This document shows, in pieces, positions 50,351-63,060 of a DNA stretch of 64,000 nt. Location: NCBI RefSeq assembly GCF_022539315.1, contig NC_066313.1:63925934-63989933 (forward strand), in the 5' to 3' direction. The notes beneath the pieces are model-generated. The model had not been told where the DNA came from, did no database searches, and was given only the letters and a program-made list of their open reading frames with translations. The translations under genes and the position numbers were made by a program. The stretch is from Serinus canaria (taxonomy: Eukaryota > Chordata > Aves > Passeriformes > Fringillidae). Each line of letters opens with the position of its first letter. The stretch's first letter is position 1.

Positions 50351-52019
50351 ACATGCTTTTTCTCATTGAGGCAATATCCTGGTTTTAGCTGACAAATGTA
50401 GGACATAATGTAAAAATATCAAAGTGACATCTCTTAAACACACCTTCATCATAAAAATCTCTAAAGTTACAATATTCCTTTGTCTAATGTTTCTATTGAA
50501 ATTATCATTTAAAAGGTTTCTCTCTTCCACAGAGACAAAAGTTTGTTCTAAATAACACAACAAATAATTTCAGTCTATGGATATAGAGTGTACAAACATT
50601 TCAGGGTTTTTAAAAATATACACCTTAACATTTTTGTATATCCCAGCTATATAATCATAAACTTACAGGTATTTCTTGTAGAGAGAAATAGTCTTCCAAC
50701 ATACCAGCCAGAATGCAAACACATCATGTGAAATGCTGACCTGCATTATTTGATATTTTATTGTGCACTAGCCTTGAAAAAAATAAACCAAGTATCCCTC
50801 TCTGTCACTTCGGTATTTGTGACTTACTTTCAAGATGAATTTCAGCGAGGGGAGGTGGTGAACCTAGTGTCAGATATAATATTGTTTGAAGCAAAAGCAT
50901 TCTAAAAAGCCTTTTTTTAAATGGAATATTTTACTTAAACCTCCTCAGAAACATTTTAAATGCTATAATCCTTCCAGTTTGAGAAAATCCTATGAAATTT
51001 ATTCACAGTTCTACAACTTTCAGTTAAATTTAACACTAAATATATTATCCAGGGTACAAAGTGTGGTCAAACGATCTGTATTACAAACAAAATCCCACAG
51101 GATTCATACAGTTATTAAAGTTTCCTGTCATCCTTAGCTTTAAGTAAATGAATATTTAAAAGATTTAAAACACTTTCTTTGAAATACTATTTTGGTTCAA
51201 AAAGAAAAACTAACAAAAATAAATTGGTAATGACAGAACTTAAGAAATTATTTTAGTTAATACTAACACAGTTCCTAATGTTTGGCCCTAAGGTCTTTAA
51301 TCTAGTCCATCTGTAATGATCTCATAGTACTTTCAACCATTATTTAACTGTTAGAAGGAAAAAAAACTATGTTGCACTATATGTTTCAACAATAAAATCC
51401 CTTCTTAAGCTTCACAAAGCAGAACAATTCATTATTTGATCTCTTTCCAGGTTCAAAGTCTGTCTTATTGCAATACTTCAAAGAAATATGTAATCAAAGA
51501 CAAACAGCTGTGAAAACAATCTTTTATTACTTTATTATCATCTAGCATATATCTTTAGGGTAAACCAATGAAAATGCTATACAAATAAAACAAATATTTC
51601 TTTCAAATGTCTCCTTAGCTATAAATAGACATATAGTTATAATCATTTCAAGGTAGGGCCCAGTCCTAGAAGGTGCAAGCACAACTCCCACCCTGGTATT
51701 TCACAAGAACATGCCTTTCACTAATTAGATCTCGACTCTGCAAAAAGCCAAGCATGCAAGCAATTTCATATTTATGAACTGATTTATATCTTTCAGTTGC
51801 AATGTTAATAGGAGTAGTTTTAGCCTGTGAATTGTATTTATAGCTGTGCAGCCATACTTTAATTTCCCATACCATATATTACATTACACAGAACAATATT
51901 CAGGTTGTCAAATCAAGCATTTTGAAACTGAGAAATCTGAGAAGATGCCTTTGTTTTAATCTGAATTTTGCCTCCTTTTATTTTTTACATTATGTAATAT
52001 TTACTTAGTTATATAAACC
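50351..52019. other. AT-rich non-coding stretch
   Basis: No gene or recognisable transposon. The frame at 50886-51137 and the minus-strand frames at 50363-50563 and 51666-51875 have no domain I recognise. Confidence 0.5.
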
Positions 52020-52230
52020 ACATAGTATTTTTTCTGAAGTTTTTATGTTTCTGCCCATGTTCTGGATAGGCTGTATTAGGGAAATGGGCTGTTATTGATT
52101 AATTCATATGCATCATCCAGCTATTGGGCTACTCATTGTTCACAATTTAGCAGCCTAGATATATAGACATTATTGGCTTCCTGTGCTCCTTTTTTAGGAC
52201 ATTCATTAAAAACCTCGCAGATTCCAACTG
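52020..52230. promoter_or_regulatory. Homeodomain/PBX-type site cluster, candidate enhancer
   Basis: Contains TGATTAAT (52096-52103, a PBX-HOX-type composite), CATATGCAT (52105-52113, POU-like) and ATTGT-TC-ACAAT, an inverted pair of SOX-like cores at about 52135-52146. Further TTCATTAAAAACC text follows. The clustering is tighter than in the flanks. Confidence 0.35.
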
Positions 52231-52499
52231 AAGCATTATTTTCCAAATATCTACCTATATGTAATTTTCCACATATAGAGTAAATTAATCATTGGTAATC
52301 CAGCACAAGGAGAATCAGTGAGAAAGATGACACCAGGATTCAGGAACTTTCACCTCTTCCATGTGCACATTCCTCTGCTAAGCTAACAAACATGCTGAGC
52401 AGCCACTACTTCCATGGAATTCAGTGGCTGTAAGGAGAGTAACAACTACTGCTAGTAAGAGCCCACATATCTCAAGCTGAGCACCCTGAAAATGAATTA

Positions 52500-52650
52500 T
52501 ATGCAGTTAGTGGCCATCTGCCAAATGCTTTAATTGAGTTGCTCAGCATCACACAGACAGCCTGTGACAGAAACAGGGACAAAACTGGGTTTGCCAGAGT
52601 GTCTTTCTCTTGAATCAATCACAAAAAGCATCCTCTCTCTTTTTGCAGCC
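52500..52650 (+). mobile_element. Possible MIR-like ancient SINE remnant
   Basis: GAGTTGCTCAGCATCACACA followed by GACAGCCTGTGACAGAAACA and AAAACTGGGTTTGCC resembles the 3' half of MIR/CORE-SINEs. Those read roughly as 'AAGTAACTTGCCCAAGGTCACACAG...GTGGCAGAGC...GAACCCAGG'; the order of the blocks is the same. Divergence is high. The open frame at 52534-52722 overlaps it and is not a gene. A chance resemblance is possible. Confidence 0.45.
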
Positions 52651-52859
52651 CCTGATTTGTTCCAGTTCCTGCAGAAAATAAGCCAAAGTTCCTATAAACA
52701 ACCGTCCTGTGCACCAAAATAAACACGGATGCTAAATAAAAAATAGCATATGATACACTAAATAAAAACTGTAGTCTAATAATAACAACTTAGTGCAAAT
52801 GCTCCATGGGCAATTGAAGTTGGGTTCAGGAATTTTCAGAACTTGGTTTTGTAATCCTG

Positions 52860-52860
<1 letters not shown>

Positions 52861-52892
<32 letters not shown>
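52861..52892. repeat. AT dinucleotide microsatellite with CA end
   Basis: Twelve or more AT units (52861-52885) followed by three to four AC units. The minus-strand open frame at 52732-52917 reads through it as alternating Ile-Tyr and is an artefact. Confidence 0.95.
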
Positions 52893-53606
52893 TATACAAA
52901 CTCCAGTCTTGTATCACAGTACATCAGATTTAATTGATCATCTAGCTTTCATCATTGCATAAAATATTCAGTTACTGAACATTATCTTCAAATAAGCAGC
53001 AGAAGGTTGCAGAAGCAGAAATGAATTATTGGGGTCACAAGACTGGCTCTAGCTAATCCAGGCTATGAAGAGTTCTGTTCATCCCGTCGTCTATTTGCTT
53101 CCTCTGGAGATTCCCCTCAAAGCTGGCAGAATTGGACCTCTGAATCCAAGTACTTACTTTGATTTGCTATGAGGATACTTTTATACTTTTCGTCATTTTC
53201 CTGACCATCTACCAGCCCTGTGAAATTAATTATTTTGTCTGGCAGGCAGGATTTTGTGGAGGAACGCAAACAAGGAGAAGAAAGTGTGTTTCAGAAGCAT
53301 TTGTCTAAGCTAACCCAGATGAACAAGAAAAAGCACTGCTTTGATTTCACATCTTCCTTCGCACAAAACTTTCAGTTCCTGCCACAATGCTCAAAATGCA
53401 GAAAGTTCTTTCAGACAAGATTTTCTTAAGAAGAGAGAATTAAGCAGTCTGTTATACATCAAATGCAGTGATAAAAATCACGATGATCTGACTGCAAACT
53501 AAACCACCTTGTTTTCAAACAAGTTTATGCTTAGGATCAGCACAGTAAACATCACTGAGTTCTTCACAAAGAGCTTAGCTGCGTTGCCAGGAACCAAATG
53601 TCAAAT

Positions 53607-53626
53607 GCTGCTTAGCTCTAAGCAGC
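53607..53626. repeat. Perfect hairpin, 9-base arms with a 2-base centre
   Basis: GCTGCTTAG and CTAAGCAGC are exact reverse complements around CT. It lies in text that looks more conserved than its surroundings, so a dimeric protein site is conceivable. Confidence 0.7.
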
Positions 53627-54309
53627 CCCACACGATGAAATATTTTTGAAAGCATTTCCCTGAAAAATTATATTCAACTTTCAAGACTAAGAGAAGAAAA
53701 TGGAAGTTATGTTCTGATCAGCCAAGCCATATATATGAGTATCTCTCAGGATCTGATTCCCTTCGTGTTGAAACCAGTACCATCAGAGGTATCTGAATCC
53801 AAAGCAATGTTATGACAAAAAATACATATTTCAATACATACAGCCAATATCTTCTTAATCACATAATACGATGTTTCTACAATGAATTAACAGTTGGAGT
53901 AAAAATTTTTCTTTAGCTTCCTAAGGTTATCTGACAGTCCATTCTGGAATTAACTGGTAAGATGAACCTTTATCAAGTAAGGTGGACATCCTGTCAACTC
54001 TTCTTGTGTTCTACAGCTAGAGACTAACAGTTTCACTTAATGCACATTTTCAGGTGTCCACATTTTCAGATGTGAAATAAAGTTAATTCTGTAATGTTTT
54101 TTGTAACACAACTTAGGGATCAGAAAATCAGGAGAAAATTCTTTCATTCATGTAATTTGAACTCTAGGTCTACTTCTGTATTCTTTTGGGGGGGGACCAA
54201 TTGTAAACTTTAGGTGGTCTAAAAGATATAAAAATAATTCTGCTGCATCAGTTCCTATTAAACAGGTCACACAAACATATCATAAATGGCCTGGAAAGCA
54301 AATCATGTA

Positions 54310-54376
54310 TTTTGCCAAAGGATGGACTAAACTAATTACTCGAGGTCCTTTTAGCTATGGATTTTGTGATTCAGTG
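54310..54376 (+). mobile_element. Weak CR1 3' end remnant
   Basis: GGATGGACTAAACTAATTAC, CGAGGTCCTTTTAGCTATGG and ATTTTGTGATTCAGTG parallel the CR1 ending (GGACTAGATGACC, GAGGTCCCTTCCAACC, ATTCTGTGATTCTGTG). Only the last 65 bases or so match and they are diverged. Confidence 0.5.
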
Positions 54377-57300
54377 CTGAAAATATGATACGATAATTCA
54401 GCTAAAAAGGCTGTTCACATACCTATGACAAACGTTCTCCCCTCAAATACTTCTAATCCATTTACACAAAACCTGACTAGATGTTCTATACACTCATAAT
54501 CCCTGGGAAAAAATATCCTGCTGGACATAGACAATCAACTCCTATTCCATATTGCTATGTGAATGTGCCATCTTTCCTTAGATAGATGCAAGGTACCAAA
54601 CGAAGCAGAAAAAGGAAAGGGTTGCAAGAATTTCTTTTACAGAAAGATGTTGTTTTACACAGTTCAACCAACTAATCAAATCGTTGAGAGATCTGCCACT
54701 GAATTCAATTAGAACAGAACAGTGCCTTTGGTTACAAGAGTTTCTGTATACATAAATTTTATAAGCGGGTAGACTGACTCAGCAGAAACAAACAGATGAT
54801 ATCAGCAAAGGTAGTCTTCAAAGGTTAATGCTTAAAACAAGAATCAAAATAAGGTAGCACAAGAAAAAAAAGAGCAACAGACATTTGCCCTCAGTCTCAG
54901 TTCCACCCACCTTTATGAGGAGCGGTGTCAAGTCACGTCTTTTTTCTCTTCCTACCAAATTATAGCCCTTCCAACAAGTAATTATGTAAAGGGAGAGCGA
55001 AACTGAGATTGGGTTAGTCACTTGCTTATGAGTAAACAGGCAATAGTTACTGACTTAAGACATTACTATTATTTTAATTATTAGTATAAGCACAATCATA
55101 TCAGCTATCTGAGTCACCCAACTGTTTAGGGATTTTCTTGTAAAACTGCAACAGAAAATTTTCTGTTTCCTTAGTGTTCTGTGGTTGATAAAGCCATGGA
55201 TGAGGCTTCCAGATCTACAATCCTCAAAACACATGCTCAGCGTTCCACCAGACGACAATTTTAAAGCTATATTTAAGTGCTGAGCTGCACATGAAACCTA
55301 CCTTGTCTTCAATTTTAGGTGCTTCCTAAAATACTATCTCTTTCTATATGAATGCTTCAGTTCATCTGGGGCATAGTTGCTTTTGCTCACAGTAAGATTC
55401 ATGTACATTTAACAAAAGAATAAAGAAACACAGAAGCTGTAAAATCTCTCAGCAGGTTATGGGAGTTCCCATTGGTATCCAGGCAGCCTCCTACGCAGCA
55501 CTGTCCATACCAGCACTGCAAACCTGTGGCTGACCATACTTTTAATCCCCATACTGCTATTCCAATCAATCATTTCTAATCTATAACACTATAATAAAAT
55601 AAAACTTGATGCACATCTAAATGGAATAGGGGAAAACCAACTGAATCCAAATGCAAACACAGCCAGTATGCTCTTCTAGATTTGCTGAGAACACCTTTCT
55701 GTGTGGAAATAAAATAAAAAGTATTTCAAGTATAGGTCAGAAGTTTATGTCTTGTTCAGGGAATGGGCTCTGAACAAAGAAAAAGGTGAAACTCACCAGC
55801 ACAGTAGACAGGGAAGACATTTCTAGACTATGATCAGGTGTAATTTCCATCTGATGAGTAAAGGAGCATCTAATCTGCGGTGTTTGTTAATGTAACAGAA
55901 AAATTATACCTTTCAGATTAATTTTCTTTAAAAAACCTAAAAATAAAAAGGTTCATGCAAATGCACATGACTCACCTGAGAAACAGGATTCCTTTTTATA
56001 TAATATGTTTCTTCATACCTATGTAAGGTACATTTCTGGGACCTTATAAATCTTAACAATGTCTACCAAGGACATTCCCACTGACAAAAACCTGATCTTA
56101 TTATTTATGTTACTGATTCAAAATGAGTTAACTAGGAAAGAGAAAGAACATAAAGGTGTTTGTCTTCCAAGAGAACAGATGTAAAAGAACATTTTTTATT
56201 TCAATATCATTAAGAAATACTTCATACCACATGAAGTTTCTTTCAGTCAGACTGAACTTAAGGTGCTGAGAAGACAAAACTGTCTAAATAGCTTACAACA
56301 GCTTTAAAGCCTCAGTGAAAATGTTCAGTGTTCAAAATCTGTTTTTTACTCACTCACTGAGGTTTGGGATAAATGCCTGGAATATTAGTAATGGATACAA
56401 GCAGGATGTGGTGAGGGAAGGAGATTATTGAAGAACTAAATGAACTACATGAGACCAAAGAACTGAGAGGAGAAGGACCTATCAAACTATCAAATTCTTC
56501 TACAGTGAGTATATTTAGCAATAGCTGGAATCATTATTAAAAAAAATTTCCTTAATGTAGCAGAAAGTTAAGTAACTGGTCTTTTAGAAACATATAGCAA
56601 ACCATGGAGAATACACAATTTCAGAACTATTCCAATGTGTTTACAGTAAATGGACCAGACAACTGTCTTAAGCATCCTCTAAATGCTCCATGAAAAAACA
56701 TGAGTCATCACAATGTGTGTTAATATTTGCATTGAGACCTTTCTAACAACAGATATCTACATGAAGAAAAACAGGTTTATCTACATGCTAAGTGTAGATA
56801 GTGCAGTGTGATTATTCTGTCCCTTCCCAAACCACTTCTGAAACTGGATTCTTCTGGGATTCTTCTAGGCCTTCTGTAGTGAGACACCTTTACAATGCCC
56901 CTCTGCATATCAAAAGACTTCTGCCAAATCACGGGAAAGGCTTACTTTCTTCTAGAAAAAAATAAGTAAACAGATCCAACAAATTCTGTGAGACAAACCA
57001 CAGAAGTGAACTCCAGAGCTTGCTTGACCCTTTTTACCTATCCCTCAGAATCCTTTCAATGGCCTCAAGCACACACCCAAGAGCCATTTATCAAAAACAT
57101 CCTGGGTGATCTCTACTGTCAAGACGTACAGTAAGTGAGATAATTCTTTAAGATAAGTTGTGTTTAAGAATTAAAACATCTTGGAAAAACAGACAAACCC
57201 ATCAACTCATCAGAGAAAACTACAGAGTGAAGCCTGTCAGCCGTACAACATCAAAAACGTCATTAGCAAGCAGGGATATTTTGAGCTACCCAAAATCCAA

Positions 57301-57819
57301 ATTTGCTGTGCAAAATTTGAACAAAGTTTTGTCCAAAGGTCTTGATGATTTGTTGTTAAGTGCAGAATAACCAGGATTAAAAATGTAAGTGCCTATTTTA
57401 ATCATTCCATAATTTAAGTTCTGCAGACTCCAGTCCCAAGAGGAGGAGGACATGGATGTGCAAGGCAAAAGCTACTTCCATATAAAATGGTTTTACAGCT
57501 GAACACTAATGGAAAAAAATACCCTCCTAGCTATGACATCATTGTTTCACCATTAGCAACCACAGATCAATGAAGAACATGACAAAATTTCAGGGGGGAA
57601 AAATAAGATAAGGCTTTTCCCCCTGCCATGGGAAGAGATTTTTTCTGTCCAAAATATGGAGGTTTTAAGTGGGACATGAATTCACAGATCAAAGTGCAAA
57701 AATCACCAAGCTGTCATAGACACACGCAGGCGAAAGACTAAAAATATACAAGCTTTCTTGAATATTATCATGATTCCATCCATGCATGTTCACACAAGTT
57801 CACAGCCCTTAATTCTTCA

Positions 57820-58200
57820 CATTATTTCCAGCCGTTCTAGAGAGCCCTGTCCAGCACTCAGTGCAGCACAGCACATGCTGTGTGAGGAAACATTCAGTGC
57901 AAATCAGTGCTAACTGCAATTTAAAATCTGTTGCAAGGCTTCTCCTTATTTTATCAGAAGCTCTGTCACAACCATGCAAGGATATTAAATATTTATTTGC
58001 AACATCTGAAATCTCAAAGATTTTCCCAGTATTAATGAAATAGAATTTAAAAGCGAATTGGGGACTTTTGCTTTGTTTTAACTCCAGTTAAAGGTTATAA
58101 AATATGCATTAGAATGGGCTGGCACAGATTAAGAGAACACAAAGCATTTATAATTTTATGTTTACCACTTTTCCCAAGAAGTCTAATTTATTTGCCCTAG
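57820..58200. promoter_or_regulatory. Conserved-looking non-coding element
   Basis: Has a CACAGCA-CA-TGCTGTG hairpin (57867-57882), an AGTGCAAATCAGTGC stretch, ATATTAAATATTTATTTGCAAC and an ATGCATTA core (58104-58111). Low in homopolymers compared with the flanks. Candidate regulatory DNA with no open frame that I accept. Confidence 0.28.
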
Positions 58201-58364
58201 GGAATTATACTTTCCATAATATTTAACATTCTAAATATGATGTGATTTCTATAAAGTAGGTCATACAAAACTTGTAGAGAGTCTCAGAGGGTGGGGAGGA
58301 AGGTTAAGCAAGTCTATTGTTCGTTCTGTTTACCACACATGGTAAACTGACAATACTTAAACAC

Positions 58365-58402
58365 TTTTTTTTTCTACTTTTTTTTTTTTAACTTTTTTTT
58401 TA
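58365..58402. repeat. T-rich tract
   Basis: Three runs of eight to twelve T residues separated by CTAC-, AAC- and AA-type interruptions. Low-complexity sequence on the left edge of a more conserved-looking block. Confidence 0.85.
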
Positions 58403-58419
58403 ATCTGAGTCTTTTCTTC

Positions 58420-58790
58420 TTGAACCAAGGAATTTTCTCCGTCACAGAGTAATAGAGCTTGAAAACTCCAGCATCAGCAGGGAAGGCAGGCACTCCTTAG
58501 CCAGCCACTGTGTGAGAGAGAAAATGCAATTAAGGCTCCCACCAGGGACAGAGAACTAAACAAAACCTGCGTCTTCACACAAGAGCCTTTTTCTTCAATG
58601 TGAAGTACAAGGCCTCAAATCTTGTTGGTGAGATGCTAGCATTTAGGACAACACACTTTCACATTTTCTCACAGCGGATCAAAGTAAATAATGCAAGGGC
58701 AGCAAACAAAAGGGAAAACTCCAGCGCGCTTACATTAAAAAGAGATTACAGGGGGCTTACAAGTGATTGAAGGAATAGATGACATTTTCA
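58420..58790. promoter_or_regulatory. Conserved-looking element with TCF and FOX cores
   Basis: Contains ATCAAAG (58678-58684) directly joined to GTAAATA (58684-58690, a forkhead RTAAAYA core), followed by ATGCAAGGGCAGC and AAACAAAAGGG. Upstream AAATGCAATTAAGG supplies a homeodomain-type core. The block has moderate GC and a few CpGs (CCAGCGCGC), unusual for this region. Candidate enhancer. Confidence 0.35.
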
Positions 58791-61700
58791 GAAACATATA
58801 ACTAAGATCTTTAAGTACAGCTAGCACAGCGATCTGAGTAACTCGCTGACATTCTAGCAGGAGAGACATGCAAGCAAGTTATGTGTTCAAATACACAATG
58901 CAAAAAATATGATAATTGCTATCTCACTCATTTCATGTGAATTCAACTGCTCCTGATCTCACTGAAGTCAGGGGAAGTTCCACTACTGATCTCAAAATAA
59001 AAAGAAGTGTTCTGGCCTACTTTCAGGCCACACCTTTAATTTATCTTCTTCCCCGTCCTCATTTAAATAAATGTTAATAGCATGGCTGATTAGGATTGTT
59101 CCAAGATGTGCATGGAAAAAACATATACTTTTCAGTGTATCCCCTCCCTGCACAGGCCAGCATAAACCTCTGTTAATTCCAACTTCTGTTTCCTTTGAGA
59201 ACATCAATCATTAATAAAAGTAGTAGCCATTCTTTATAACAAGTCATCAATGTTCACAAATCTTTGTCTCAAGATGAACACATTTCACCCATACTCAGAT
59301 CTTCGAGGCTTTCCTATCTGTCTTGACACACAACTCAGGAAAGCAATGACAAATGCATAGCATTGCTTGATGGTTTTTAAGAGGTTCCTTGTGACAAATG
59401 TCATCAACATCTTATTCACTTTGCTGGGACACAGCTGTATTAAACCATGACTGGATGTGACCTGGAAAGAGAAAACTTGCACGTTGAGAAAAGAAAGAAA
59501 GACAAAGCTTTGGTAAAAGTACTGAAGTGAATCAAATGCACTTCAAGTAAGATTAAAGAAAAAGCACTTCAGAAAAAGAAAAGGTTTTGCTCTGGTGAGA
59601 AATGCTAAAGATGTCTGTTGCCCATAGCACACACATTGAAATTCCTTGCTTAGTTCTGACTCCATTAAAAACCTGAAGCTGTGGATGAACACACTTACTG
59701 AGTGTTGTACGCCTAACGTAATGTAGTTGTGTGCATAACATATGCCTATTTTCAGAAACTCATTTTTTACCCAATTATCTGCCTACACTGCCTTTTAGCT
59801 CCATGGATTGGCACCTCCAGATGAAGATTTATCTCTATCTAAGGAGCTTCCACTAGATGCCTTGGGTAGAATCCATGAGAATCCCGAGCATTTGGTCCAA
59901 GTCAGTCATCTAAGCTCCCCCTGCGGTCAACAAAGAGAGAGGAGGAGAGGGAGCAGACAGAGACAAGCACCCCCAGAGAGCAATGCATCACAACTGTCTT
60001 ACAACACCCCCTGAAAGTGTCTCTCTCCATTAGAGATAAAGTCCATGACCTCAGAGAATCCACATGACTAGTTCAGACTAGCTGACTAATTTCTAGATGA
60101 CAAAAGTTAGTGAGAGAAATCCCATTCTGGCTGATAACAAGCAGAGTAAGTCTCTCAAGAACTGTACTGTTGTGAGCTCTATCCACGTGTGCCTATTCAG
60201 CAGAAACTGAAAGATAACACTGTTTGGGACAGTAAAATCGGGTTCCATCTAGATATTTTCCAATATCACTGAAAAGTTATCCATTAAATCAAATTATTCA
60301 TTCTTCTTCCTAGTCTCATCCTCAAATTTCCCTATTTTTCCACTTAAGAGTCCTGGTACAACAAAACATGCCAAATTCCAGTCTTTCCTATTGGTCTCCT
60401 CTTTTTCTACTATTTGTAATAATTTGACTTTTCTATCAAGTAAAAAGTATATTGTATTGAAAAAACAACTGGCAATACCAAAAGAGGAGGGCAAAAAAGT
60501 CAAACAATATTGTGTTCTATATACGGTATCTCTCTTGTTATCTAAGTAACAATAATAATGCTATCTTATAAGGTTGAAAAAACAAATACTGCAGTTGTTA
60601 CTTCGGAAAAAATATTTAAGTAAATGGATCTCTTATCTGCAGAAAGACTTGCAAGATCTGTAGGGCTTTCTGTGAAAGCCTTTTAAGACAGACAATACTT
60701 CAGGACTGACCTTTCAATATATAGTTAATCTGCTTTCTATTTACATGAGCATACACTCAACTGAAACAAAGCAGTTATGACCTAAACCATGGCAAATCAG
60801 CTAACACCATGAAAGAAAACTGAATTGCATAAAAACCAAATTAAACTTCTCTTCTATCCATCCACACAAACTGAGTATGTTCTGCAACTTTCTCCCAGAG
60901 AAACAGCAGCAACATGTCCTGAGTGAAGAGGTTGTCCAGTAACCATGACAAAAGGAAATGTATGCTTATTCTTAGCATTCAGTAGTGTCCCCAGCATCTC
61001 CTCTGATGAGCTGGTGCTGCTGCTGAGCACTATTTCAAAAAACACTCAAATATTGATTTTAAACATTTCATTTCAGTTGGGTAAAAGCCTACTAAGTAAA
61101 GTTAATTTTCAAGGAATTAGCTAGTGCTGGAAAACATGAGTAAATCACACTAATTTTCATTTAATGGCACTAATGAAACAAGATAAATATTGCATACGAC
61201 TTATTACAATTTTGTTTTGAAAATCAAACAGTTCAGAAAATAATCAGTAGGCATTCAATCAAGGAGTATTTTATCATGTGTAAATACAGCGAATTAAATT
61301 AAATTCCTACCACTTTATACATTCATTGACTTTTATGTCCTTTGTATATTTTTATTCTGTTTCAAGAAGTCTGGATCTAATTTAGAAAGAAACTGAAAAA
61401 CAAACTATGAAAACTAGCAAATATAAAAAGCCTATTACTCAACCACAGAAGATACTGTCAGGCTTCATTATTTAGATGAGTGTTATAAGTTATTCTATTG
61501 TGTGTTCTGTTTAAAATTAGAAATACACAAATTAAAATTCTCATTGAGATTAATTTCAGGAACTGAAACAGAATTTAAAATGTGGACTTACAGTGATGTC
61601 TGGAACTCCTGCATGTGGTGATACTTGATACATACATTTGTATCACAAAGCAGTTGAGATTTAGGATACGTTGCAAATGAGAGGAATAAAAAAAATCAAT

Positions 61701-62974
61701 AATGATAAGATTTGAATTAATTCTCGGTAGCTAGGAGAATGCATTGTAATACAGCAAAGTTTTTTGTTCGTTATAAAAACAGACATTAGAATATATTATT
61801 AAATGACACTTTAACCCATTATTTGAGTTCTGCTTGACATACACTCATGCATGTATATGTGAGCCATCACTTATGCAATAAGCCTGGGAAAAATGTAAAT
61901 TGTATTTCCTCATAGTAAACTGCAACTGAATTAGACTACTGGGCAGACATAAACAATGCAATCAAATTCCCTGGCTTTTTATTTAGCTTCTATTTGACTT
62001 AGTATATATTTGAAAACAAAACGAAACAAAAAAAATTGTGTTTCTCAGGGTCTGTGACATTGCAGGCCATGAGAGATTCAATGTCAGTGCCGACATACAA
62101 ATTTATTAGTCTATAAAATTTGACATTCTCTTATTTATTCACAGAAAGGACAAATAAGATATTTTTTCATACTTACCAGAAATATCTGGGAGTGTTTATA
62201 TGCTGCTCCATCTGGAGGATGCAAATAGTCGAGGCTGCTTTACAATTCAGCAGGCAAAGGCCTGCTGAAGGATAACAAATGACTTCATGGTGAAACAGCT
62301 ATTGAAATTCTTTCAGTACGTGATATTAAAAACAACTGAACAAACAGAGATAAGGGACAAATAGGATTTGAAACAGACCTTCTTTTTTTTTTTTAACCAG
62401 TGTAAAAGAAAAACAAATGGAGCTCCTAGCTGAGTCTATACCTTTTACTAAATTCTAAAGGTAGTTTTATTTTGTGCTTAAGACCTCTCATAGAATGATA
62501 AGATACTGAATGATAGGTTTTGACCAAGTTTAGTGTCCTAGATATGAAAATGGTAACAGGACACTCTGGAATCCTGAACATGGGACAGGAAGGACTTTAT
62601 CATTCTCTAACATGCTTTTTTCCAAAGGGAAAAAAAATACTTGCTCCCTATATGTACAAGACATTCAACACAGCAAATATAGTAAACATTTATAAGGAAT
62701 AAAAATTTAACTTTATTTTAAATGCTAAAATTGTCTCTGTCAGAAGTTTGACTGAATGACCAATACAGCTAAACAACTGATGGAGTGTGAAGATGACCAT
62801 GTATTTCAAAGATGGAAAAGAAGGAAGCAAGGAAGAAAAATTCTTTAGAAATTATACTGTCATCTGATGATTTAGGATTTCCATTTTTGGCATCATACTG
62901 TTATGCTCATTATACTGCATACTGCCAAAACCCCCAATAACAAACCCCCCTAAAAACATGCAATTGTAAATTAC
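58791..62974. other. AT-rich non-coding stretch
   Basis: No gene recognised. The frame at 59808-60014 is in somewhat more GC-rich text with a weak CTCF-like match (59912-59928), but its reading has no domain I know. A T run lies at 62383-62394. Confidence 0.45.
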
Positions 62975-63060
62975 TTAGATCAGAAAAGACTTCTAGAAGT
63001 CCTCTAGTCCTACTCCTACTTCCAGCAGTGCTAGCTTTCATTGGGCCAGCTTATAGCAAA
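62975..63060 (-). mobile_element. Possible CR1 3' end remnant, antisense
   Basis: TTAGATCAGAAAAGACTTCT, then AGAAGTCCTCTAGTCCTAC, resembles the inverted CR1 end (GGAAAAGACCTCTAAGATCATCTAGTCCAACC). The match fades after about 80 bases, so this is tentative. Confidence 0.35.

Larger units (their letters stand above)
52893..57819. other. AT-rich non-coding stretch
   Basis: No supported gene. It contains a 20-base hairpin at 53607-53626, an eight-G run at 54188-54195 and a weak CR1 end at 54310-54376. The frames at 53220-53429 and 57158-57370 have no recognisable domain. Confidence 0.45.
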
